Source of the DNA: an uncultured Eubacterium sp.
GTDB lineage: Bacteria > Bacillota > Clostridia > Lachnospirales > Lachnospiraceae
Assembly: GCA_910584875.1 (NCBI GenBank)
Contig: CAJUDA010000002.1
Span: 111,797-175,796, forward strand
Reading direction: 5' to 3'
Length of the DNA: 64,000 bases
This document shows positions 46,901 through 53,658 of the stretch, piece after piece. Below the pieces are notes generated by a model. It did not search any database. It saw nothing but the letters and a program-made list of their open reading frames with translations, and was not told where the DNA came from. The first letter of the stretch is position 1. Each line of letters starts with the position of its first letter. Both the position numbers and the translations under genes were made by a program.

Positions 46901-47945
46901 AGTGGGAAATCTCCCATTCAAAGTGAACATTCACAGCGATCTGAAAATAAGAAACCGTCGAAAAAGAAGACAGCAGCGACAGCCTTAGCGAATACAGGGA
47001 AATCACTCCTGCCGGCACAAAATCTTTTGGAAGATACCCGGATATATTTTCATCCCCTGACAACACCCCCAGTTCATCCAGCGAATCCAGCTCCGCCTGA
47101 CCACACTCTGACAAAGAGATATTAAATCCCCTGCCATTGTAAGTGAGAAAGAACGGAAAATCATGATGAAACAGTTCAAAGATCCCTGACATCGCCAGTT
47201 CATAGGCACTGCCATATTTCTCCATGGCAAACCCGATATCCCTCATACCAAATACATCCTGTAGTTCAAAACCAAGATTGGTCCGTATCTGCCATTTAAA
47301 ATAATCCTTCTTCTCCCTCTCCTCTGTCGCCTCTGACATCAGCCACCGGGAAGGCAGCGTATAAGAAAATGAGAAAAACGATATTTCAACAGGTGTCGGT
47401 CTTACCGGAAAATCAGACAGCGAGAGTCCATACAGGGCAAGCCCGCTATCCAGGATCTCATTAGAATCCGTACTCTCCTCCCGGCACAGGATCACCTGCC
47501 GTCTTTCCCCAGTCTCTTTCCTTTCTCCCTGAAAGGAGTAGACTACCTCCCCCAGAAAAACATGTCCTGCCAGCTTCTCTGAAAAATCATCTGTCCCTTC
47601 CTGCAGGGCAATCTCCAGCTGCCCGTCCCGGATGCAGAACCACTCATCTTCATCCATATACACTCCTGCCAGATCGACACGGGTCGTAATCGTCCCACCG
47701 GATTCTGCCGTAAAGGTTAATGAAAATCTTTCGCCGGATGATGAAAGACAAAGCATTCCCTGCAGCGTCAGCATATCCTGGTCTTCCGGCAGACGGCAGA
47801 CTGTCTCCTGCAGGGCAATTTCATCCATGCCAAATACCGTACATAACTGCGAAACAGCAGTCAGTCCTGTCGTTTTCCCCGACAGACAGAATCTCTCCTG
47901 ATCCGTCTGCCTCTGTATCCTGTCATATAGTTTCTGCAGATCCAT
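43920..47945 (-). CDS. DUF6603-like large beta-rich protein
   Basis: A 1341-residue protein without a signal peptide or lipobox. From about residue 650 the sequence (SFGAEGMGIGINMSRP, GGPPAFFVTGVSFGFGYHK and following) matches my memory of the DUF6603 family, which occurs in many phyla and has no known function. The remainder consists of short amphipathic beta strands in a repeating pattern, compatible with a long beta-groove or solenoid. The ribosome site is AAGGGGGGG just before the ATG. It is second in the operon after the MBL-fold gene. A lipid-handling role is one guess; nothing here proves it. Confidence 0.68.
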   Translation of the reverse strand: MDLQKLYDRIQRQTDQERFCLSGKTTGLTAVSQLCTVFGMDEIALQETVCRLPEDQDMLTLQGMLCLSSSGERFSLTFTAESGGTITTRVDLAGVYMDEDEWFCIRDGQLEIALQEGTDDFSEKLAGHVFLGEVVYSFQGERKETGERRQVILCREESTDSNEILDSGLALYGLSLSDFPVRPTPVEISFFSFSYTLPSRWLMSEATEEREKKDYFKWQIRTNLGFELQDVFGMRDIGFAMEKYGSAYELAMSGIFELFHHDFPFFLTYNGRGFNISLSECGQAELDSLDELGVLSGDENISGYLPKDFVPAGVISLYSLRLSLLSSFSTVSYFQIAVNVHFEWEISHSPSLIVHDIMLSYEYNPGSRFFSLAGTINFLGADTLLYAGMIFTKGKSGADWQFMWRMYDDESIRITDFAGQMAAFLGVPRTQITLPEVELCQVRAVYAGGSFSFHAKIDVTESKLFSSETELTFVSKLVGEKRDYAAELSWKSTTNSLTIGNILEECGAGEALADVPAFLREIGLEEVELAYDLIENRISAEIEISRIGRLSVCLIFGEKKEYEVVFEPEIGEISLTGIPVAGGLVEKMLPSAGDFSISQFALSICSRENTQRAVPAGVCMSMAVFGKKQAFILYQPAAQNRDRAVLTEDPVCRQGAEAGKPKTAWIRVDKTFSILSIHRIGVGMDDARLALTLDAALNIPPLSFGAEGMGIGINMSRPSDIRFYLSGLSVAFRNDLLSVAGQFVKGDDSYEGELMIQVKQISVTAVGGYSADGSLMALAAVNYNFGGPPAFFVTGVSFGFGYHKDLVLPEVTEVPEHPLIQAARGRLSRKGLSEALRRYIKNVPGEKFIAAGIRFTSFNIVDSSIIVVAKFGNYFELGVLGLAEVSVPPDCPQTPVAYAGLALEAVVRPEAGYFGVEARLTSESYILSKDCKLRGGFALYGWFGGEHSGDMVLTLGGYYPGYPKPQHYPSVPRVGFDWRIGDHLDISGEMYFALTPREIMAGGRLNAVYTLGNLRAWFIAAAEFIMGWKPFYYEASVRVQIGVSYRVDFLFVHHTFTVELGVGLDLWGPEFGGVAHISWFIISFDIRFGSRERNRQAAIGWDEFSSSFLPQAESRQESAGLQSDRGKGSVPVTIAFTDGVIKAGERTVCRGDGIQISVESAVPVTSYSVNGGTETKDGPDLYVQPMGGRALQSCFQIEIVDERDQRVEMEMATVRKNLPSALWGKKGGESMVRDAVCGLLLKNHHTEFTLFPIKHVISLDELYENGTIRIREAFCYLDGLVYPVYATEDSVEVFCETVDAEEVKKRREHFLAEQGICGAALSLGGYAANARNLLSEDFMVM

Positions 47946-47968
47946 CGTACCCCCCCTTGTGTATCGTT

Positions 47969-49462
47969 TTATAATAATTCAAACGCGTAATACTGTCCCG
48001 TCTGACAAAACTGATTAAGCGATTTGTAATGATTCCAGTTCTGATTGGCGTACTCTGTCATCACAGCAAAATCCGGGTGTCCGTACGCCACTCCATTTGC
48101 CGAATAGATCAGATTAGAGTTAACCTGTCCGTCAGGAACCGGGATAACGGCAGGATTTGATCGCAGATTATGGGTATACGTCCCTCCATGATGGGTTGCC
48201 ACCAGATACTCATAGCCAATCCCTCCCCGGTCCAAAACGCCTGTCAGTCCATTTAATGTATCATAGGAACAATCGCCCGGCAAAAACGCTACATTGCCAC
48301 CCATCCCCCCCAGACGGATTGCCGCTGCCAGTCCATGATTATGAGGATGATGAAGGACCGCCCCGGCTCCACCGGCATCGCCCTTATACAATGTGATATT
48401 GTTGCCAAGCTGAATCATCTGGGTCTGAAAAACCGGCGCATGCTGCACGAAATGCATACCATTGGGATTGATCCGGTTCATAACCGCACAGATACTGGTA
48501 TAATCCGTCACGGACCACCCACGCAGCCTTACCATCGCCGGACAGATCAGCGTAAGATTCGTCCAGAAGGCAGCATAATTCCCATTCTGCAGATAATCCC
48601 TGGCAAGCATTCCAAGCACCCTTACATGATCATAGTGCCAGTGGGAGAGGATCACTGTCAGCGCCGTCCCTGCTGCCGCATCCTGCGTCATTACATTGAT
48701 ACTAATCTGTTTGGTCTGATGCAATACAGCAGCTGTCGGAAATCTGTTCAATATGGCGGCAGACAACGGCAGCTCCTGCCCCATATCAAAATATCCAACA
48801 ACATGACCTACCTGATCCACCAGGCGGCAGCTTAACCCCGCTCCCACATACAGTACCTGCACTTTACTGAATACCGTAGCCGGGGTGATCGCACCAAATG
48901 AAACCGGTTCCGGCTCTTGTTTCACAGCATTGCCAGTCTTTTCCAGTCGTTCCCCATCCTCCGCATACAAGTCATAAAGTATTTCATTTACCTCTCCCGG
49001 CAGAATCCCATAACGCTCTACATGAAGTTCCATATCCATATCATCCTCAGGCATTTCAGAAGAAAAGGCCGTCACATCATCATCCGGATCGCTGCTGTCA
49101 TAATAAATCTGAATTTCCCACCAGTCATTTTGCTCTTCCCATATCTGGTATGCTCGCCAGGGATCCTCAAACAGCAGCATGATCTGTACATCGGGTACCT
49201 CTGACAGATACATTGGTATTCGTTCTGCAAATTCTTCACTTTCCGGACCATACTCGTTAAAACAATTCCATGTCTCTTCAAAAAAACGGGAACCTGCTAT
49301 AAATTCCTTCCCCTCTCCCGACATCTGATCCGGTAATACCCCTGTCACAAACATCTCAACTGCTTCCTGCGGCACAGCCTCGAAATTTACTGAAAATTTA
49401 TTGCTGAAAGAACCCCGTTCGACAAAACCGATCGGATGTGCATAATAGGTTTTAGGATTCAT
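47969..49462 (-). CDS. MBL-fold metallo-hydrolase with extra N-terminal domain
   Basis: A 497-residue protein. The first 190 residues are an unrecognised, acidic domain. The rest is a metallo-beta-lactamase fold, with VQVLYVGAGLSCRLVD at its start, the zinc motif HWHYDH at 274-279, LPGDCSYD and a final VATHHGG. The second zinc-ligand histidine region is HHPHNHG. These look intact, so a two-metal hydrolase is likely, of the ComEC-like or phosphodiesterase type. It lacks a signal peptide. It is the first gene of the 20-kb operon and lies directly behind the agr-type promoter. Confidence 0.85.
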   Translation of the reverse strand: MNPKTYYAHPIGFVERGSFSNKFSVNFEAVPQEAVEMFVTGVLPDQMSGEGKEFIAGSRFFEETWNCFNEYGPESEEFAERIPMYLSEVPDVQIMLLFEDPWRAYQIWEEQNDWWEIQIYYDSSDPDDDVTAFSSEMPEDDMDMELHVERYGILPGEVNEILYDLYAEDGERLEKTGNAVKQEPEPVSFGAITPATVFSKVQVLYVGAGLSCRLVDQVGHVVGYFDMGQELPLSAAILNRFPTAAVLHQTKQISINVMTQDAAAGTALTVILSHWHYDHVRVLGMLARDYLQNGNYAAFWTNLTLICPAMVRLRGWSVTDYTSICAVMNRINPNGMHFVQHAPVFQTQMIQLGNNITLYKGDAGGAGAVLHHPHNHGLAAAIRLGGMGGNVAFLPGDCSYDTLNGLTGVLDRGGIGYEYLVATHHGGTYTHNLRSNPAVIPVPDGQVNSNLIYSANGVAYGHPDFAVMTEYANQNWNHYKSLNQFCQTGQYYAFELL

Positions 49463-49514
49463 CGTACCATCCCCCCTTCTGCCTGGATCTGTTTCTTCTG
49501 ATCTGATTTTCTAT

Positions 49515-49583
49515 ATTTTTCCACAGTTTTCGACAGAAATCAATATCGATGTAAGTTTTGGTTCGTTTCTCGTAACTTTTGGT
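49515..49583 (-). promoter_or_regulatory. Agr-type promoter of the 20-kb operon
   Basis: Direct repeats GTAAGTTTTGGT (49551-49562) and GTAACTTTTGGT (49572-49583) are 21 bp apart, as in LytTR/AgrA sites. A -35 box, TTGATT on the minus strand (49538-49543), lies 7 bp from the nearer repeat, and a weak -10, AAAAAT preceded by TGG (49515-49520), is 17 bp further on. The agrD promoter at 58662-58730 has the same repeats, spacings and flanking bases. Confidence 0.8.
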
Positions 49584-49668
49584 AATTTTTCCCCTTGACT
49601 GAGAGGTCAAAAAAAGTACGGCGACAGATTTGAATGCCCTGCGCCGTAGTTTTTTCTTTTATAAATTA

Positions 49669-50187
49669 TCAATTTCTGATTTCCCAGTACCCGCCTTTCG
49701 GAGATCCGTGCCGGATCAATATTCCCCGCTCCTTCAATTTTTTTATATTTGTTTCTATACTCCTGCTTGTAACTCCAATCTGCCCCGCCATATCTGACGC
49801 TGACAGACTTGCATTCTCTGTAAGCAAAGCAAGAACTTTCTTCTGGGTATTATTTAAATTTTCTCCGAAGTTTCTCCGATGCTTCTCCGAAGTTTCTCTT
49901 CCAAACTCCAGATTTGAAATCAGAGAATTATCGCGAAACAGGTTTACACGGAACATATTGTCAAACACCTGGAATTCCGGTTCCGGAAGTCCATATTTTG
50001 CTGCAGCTTCTCTGATTCTCCGTATACCAGTTCCCCATGACTCCACAAGTCCCATCTGACAAAAAGCATTTGCGATTGTCCTGTTCCTCAGTCTGGAATG
50101 TCCATTCATGATTTCTTCATAAGTGAGTCCGTTATAAAGTCCTCCCGGAGATGTCACTTCCAGCCGGTCATCATAGTAAAATCTGCA
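49669..50187 (-). pseudogene. C-terminal remnant of an AlbA_2/HATPase-type ATP-binding protein
   Basis: The frame encodes only the C-terminal third of a transcription-regulator-like ATP-binding protein. FYYDDRLEVTSPGGL, the GMG-like QMGLVESWGTGIRRI and a C-terminal winged helix (SASDMAGQIGVTSRSIETNIKKL) identify the family. The ORF is preceded in frame by a stop and lacks the AlbA_2 DNA-binding and N-terminal regions, so the 5' part has been lost. It lies between the two agr-controlled runs, on the same strand, and is probably not functional. Confidence 0.75.
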
Positions 50188-50236
50188 CTAAATGATTGGA
50201 ACAATAACAGAAAAAACATCTTATTTTAACAAGTTT

Positions 50237-51328
50237 TTATATATACCTATAATTCTCATAAACCCACCGGGAAGCAACGCGGAAATGCCTTGCATCTTCC
50301 TCTATACCTTCAAGAGAATTAAAACAATAGCGTAGAACATTTTTATAATGCTCATTAGATAAATTGAATTTTACAATATCATCTGTCACCATAATATACA
50401 TTTCTCCCGGAAAACTATCCAAAACCTTAAATAACACATCATAAATTTCCTTAAATTCCATTTTACTATTCGCCTCTATCGCTGTTCTTCCATCATTCAG
50501 ATAAATAGACCCTGTAGGTGCTTTACCCTTCTTTTCTGCGTGTTTCCTTTCAAAGTATTCTGCAATCTCTTTCAATTCTTCCGGATAATTGGTCAGTAGC
50601 TTTGCAATATCCTTCTGGGTATGTTCCACATCCCGGAACTGATCTGGTCTGGCATAGTTTACCACTTTGACCGTGATATCACCTGTACAGTTCCCATTGT
50701 GGGCACGGGCATAAATCTGGCATACGCCCGGTTTCCCAGTGGGGGTTACTACCCCCTTATCATCCACTCTGGCTATTTTTTTGTCACTGCTGTACCATCG
50801 TAATTTCTTGTCATAGACTTTTGCCCTCTTATTTCCGGCATGCGTACTCGGCTTGATTCTTACTTTTATATTCAACGTATCGTAATAATTCAGTTTCTTA
50901 TAAGTAAAGCTTGGTATAATCCTCCCGGCATTAACCTTTTTCGCTTGCTTCTTATAAAAAATCGCACTGACCTCATAACTGAATTTCCCATACACTTTTT
51001 TCCTGCCATTTTTGCGGAACGCCCTTACTTTATAAGTCTGTTTCTTTTTCACCTTCGGACTGATCCATGCCTTCTTCCCTGCCTCTACTTCTCCGGCTTT
51101 TACAAACTTCTTTTTCTTAGGTTCGTAGCGATAAATCTGATAACCATCCGCTCCCCTTGTCTTCTTCCATGTCACTTTTAATGTCCTGTTCTGGTAGCTG
51201 CGGACTCGGACTTTTTTTATAGGAAGCGGTTTATTTTTCGTTGAGGCATGGGCTGGCTGATTGGCAATAATTGAAGATAAAACAATTATTGCTAAAATGG
51301 AAATGGATAATAATTTTAACTTTATCAT
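50237..51328 (-). CDS. Secreted FN3/Big2-like paralog 1
   Basis: A 363-residue exported protein with signal peptide KLLSISILAIIVLSSII and a cleavage site near AHA. A highly basic FN3-like domain follows (about 35-130, KKVRVRSYQNRTLKVTWKK), then a Big2-like domain (about 145-225, LRWYSSDKKIARVDDKGVV), then an acidic helical C-terminal domain of 130 residues. The last gene of a four-gene run, 88 bases after paralog 2. A region of about 385 bp at 50372-50760 is identical to paralog 3 but not to paralog 2. Its function is unknown; the Lys-rich N-terminus may bind the cell surface. Confidence 0.8.
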   Translation of the reverse strand: MIKLKLLSISILAIIVLSSIIANQPAHASTKNKPLPIKKVRVRSYQNRTLKVTWKKTRGADGYQIYRYEPKKKKFVKAGEVEAGKKAWISPKVKKKQTYKVRAFRKNGRKKVYGKFSYEVSAIFYKKQAKKVNAGRIIPSFTYKKLNYYDTLNIKVRIKPSTHAGNKRAKVYDKKLRWYSSDKKIARVDDKGVVTPTGKPGVCQIYARAHNGNCTGDITVKVVNYARPDQFRDVEHTQKDIAKLLTNYPEELKEIAEYFERKHAEKKGKAPTGSIYLNDGRTAIEANSKMEFKEIYDVLFKVLDSFPGEMYIMVTDDIVKFNLSNEHYKNVLRYCFNSLEGIEEDARHFRVASRWVYENYRYI

Positions 51329-51416
51329 TTTTACTCTTTTCTCTTCCTTTTTACATCAACTTAACAATTAAGCCTAACAATTTTCTATTTATTTTACCCC
51401 AGGATATACCAAATTT

Positions 51417-52523
51417 TTATATATACCTATAATTTTCATAAATCCACCGGGAAGCAACAAAAAATTCTTTTGCGTTCTCTTCTTTGTCCTCAATCTCTTC
51501 AAAACAAAAACGTACAACATTATAATACTTTGAATCAGATAAATTAAATTTTACATAATCTGCAGTAATAATAATTCGCATCTCTCCTGGAAAGCTATCC
51601 ATAACCTTAAATAACACTTTATTTATTTCCTTATACTTCAGTTTACTCCTTGTTACTACTGCGGTCCGATCATCGTTTAAATGAAGAGAACCAATAGGCT
51701 CTTTGCCTTTTTTCTCTGCATGTATTTTTTCAAAATACTCTGCAATGTCTTTCAATTCTTCCGAATAATTAGTCAGTAACTTTGCGATATCCTTCTGGGT
51801 ATGTTCCACATTCCAAAAACGATCTGGTCTGGCATAGTTTACCACTTTGACCGTAATATCACCTGTACAATTACCATTATGGGCACGGGCATAAATCTGA
51901 CATACGCCCGGTTTCCCCGTAGGGGTTACTACCCCCTTGTCATCCACTCTAGCTATTTTTTTGTTACTACTGTACCAACGTAATTTCTTATTATAGACTT
52001 TTGCCCTCTTATTTCCGGCATGCGTACTCGGCTTAATTCTTACTTTAATTTTCATCGTATCATAGTAATTCAATTTCTTATAGGTACAGCTTGGAATAAC
52101 CTTCCCAGCATTAACCTTTTTCGCTTGCTTCATATAAAATATCGCACTGACCTCATAACTGAATCTCCCATACACTTTTTCCCTGCCATTCCTGCGGAAC
52201 TCCCTTACTTTATAAATCTGTTTCTTTTTCACCTTAGGACTGATCCATGCCTTCTTCTCAGCTCCTACTTCCCCGGCTTTTACAAACTTCTTTTTCTTAG
52301 GTTCATAGCGGTAAATCTGATAACCGTCCGCTCCCTTAGTCTTTTTCCATGTTACCTTTAATGTCCTGTTCTGGTAGCTGCGGACTCGAACTTTTTTTAT
52401 AGGAAGCGGTTTATCCTTCGTTGCAGCATAAGCTGGCTGATTTGCTAAGAAAAAAGACAAGAAAAGCACATTCGATATCATTGTAAACAAAATAACAGAC
52501 AATCCGGACCTTGTCGCTTTCAT
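51417..52523 (-). CDS. Secreted FN3/Big2-like paralog 2
   Basis: A 368-residue paralog of the proteins on either side, with the same domain order: signal peptide (MISNVLFLSFFLANQPAYA), basic FN3-like domain, Big2-like domain and an acidic helical C-terminal domain. It is the most divergent copy, mainly in the C-terminal domain where many residues differ (TADYVKFNLSDSKYY). It lies 34 bases after paralog 3. The copies could have taken on separate targets or roles. Confidence 0.8.
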   Translation of the reverse strand: MKATRSGLSVILFTMISNVLFLSFFLANQPAYAATKDKPLPIKKVRVRSYQNRTLKVTWKKTKGADGYQIYRYEPKKKKFVKAGEVGAEKKAWISPKVKKKQIYKVREFRRNGREKVYGRFSYEVSAIFYMKQAKKVNAGKVIPSCTYKKLNYYDTMKIKVRIKPSTHAGNKRAKVYNKKLRWYSSNKKIARVDDKGVVTPTGKPGVCQIYARAHNGNCTGDITVKVVNYARPDRFWNVEHTQKDIAKLLTNYSEELKDIAEYFEKIHAEKKGKEPIGSLHLNDDRTAVVTRSKLKYKEINKVLFKVMDSFPGEMRIIITADYVKFNLSDSKYYNVVRFCFEEIEDKEENAKEFFVASRWIYENYRYI

Positions 52524-52557
52524 TTAAACAAACCTTCCTTTCGTAATTATTATATTT

Positions 52558-53658
52558 TTATACATAGGCATAATTTTCATAAGTCCATCGAGAAGCAACA
52601 CGAAAATGTCCTACGCTTTCCTCCATCCCCTCAAGAGAATTAAAACAAAACCGTAAAACATTTTTATAATACTCATTAGATAAATTAAATTCTACAATAT
52701 CATCTGTCACCATAATATACATTTCTCCCGGAAAACTATCCAAAACCTTAAATAACACATCATAAATTTCCTTAAATTCCATTTTACTATTCGCCTCTAT
52801 CGCTGTTCTTCCATCATTCAGATAAATAGACCCTGTAGGTGCTTTACCCTTCTTTTCTGCGTGTTTCCTTTCAAAGTATTCTGCAATCTCTTTCAATTCT
52901 TCCGGATAATTGGTCAGTAGCTTTGCAATATCCTTCTGGGTATGTTCCACATCCCGGAACTGATCTGGTCTGGCATAGTTTACCACTTTGACCGTGATAT
53001 CACCTGTACAGTTCCCATTGTGGGCACGGGCATAAATCTGGCATACGCCCGGTTTCCCAGTGGGGGTTACTACCCCCTTGTCATCCACTCTGGCTATTTT
53101 TTTGTCACTGCTATACCATCGTAATTTCTTGTCATACACTTTTGCCTTCTTATTTCCGGCATGCGTACTCGTCTTGATTCTTACTTTTATTTTCAATGTA
53201 TCATAGTAATTTAATTTCTTATAAGTACAGCTTGGGATGACCTTCCCGGCATTGACTTTTTTTGCCTGCTTTTTATAAAAAATAGCACTGACCTCATAGC
53301 TGAATTTCCCATACACTATTTTCCTGCCATTTTTGCGGAACGCCCTTACTTTATAAGTCTGTTTCTTTTTCACCTTCGGACTGATCCATGCCTTCTTCCC
53401 TGCCTCTACTTCTCCGGCTTTTACAAACTTCTTTTTCTTAGGTTCGTAGCGATAAATCTGATAACCATCCGCTCCCCTTGTCTTCTTCCATGTCACTTTT
53501 AATGTCCTGTTCTGGTAGCTGCGGACTCGGACTTTTTTTATAGGAAGCGGTTTAGTCTTTACCGCCGCATGGATTGATTGATTTACTATAAGCGTAGATA
53601 GACTAAACAAGCCTAATATCATGAATAATCTAAATATTGATAAAATATTTTTATTCAT
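52558..53658 (-). CDS. Secreted FN3/Big2-like paralog 3
   Basis: A 366-residue exported paralog (signal peptide FMILGLFSLSTLIVNQSIHA) with the same FN3-like, Big2-like and helical C-terminal domains. Its ATG overlaps the stop of the preceding protease gene (ATGA), so the two are coupled. Long stretches are base-for-base identical to paralog 1, while others resemble paralog 2, showing recombination among the copies. Confidence 0.82.
   Translation of the reverse strand: MNKNILSIFRLFMILGLFSLSTLIVNQSIHAAVKTKPLPIKKVRVRSYQNRTLKVTWKKTRGADGYQIYRYEPKKKKFVKAGEVEAGKKAWISPKVKKKQTYKVRAFRKNGRKIVYGKFSYEVSAIFYKKQAKKVNAGKVIPSCTYKKLNYYDTLKIKVRIKTSTHAGNKKAKVYDKKLRWYSSDKKIARVDDKGVVTPTGKPGVCQIYARAHNGNCTGDITVKVVNYARPDQFRDVEHTQKDIAKLLTNYPEELKEIAEYFERKHAEKKGKAPTGSIYLNDGRTAIEANSKMEFKEIYDVLFKVLDSFPGEMYIMVTDDIVEFNLSNEYYKNVLRFCFNSLEGMEESVGHFRVASRWTYENYAYV

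Noticed and set aside
29173..49462. Contractile injection system or phage tail cluster
   Set aside because: The size and packing suggested it, but no sheath, tube, baseplate, tape measure or AAA+ ATPase gene was seen.
50237..53658. Phase-variable invertible cassette
   Set aside because: The three copies are direct, not inverted, and each has its own signal peptide and start; conversion is the better explanation.
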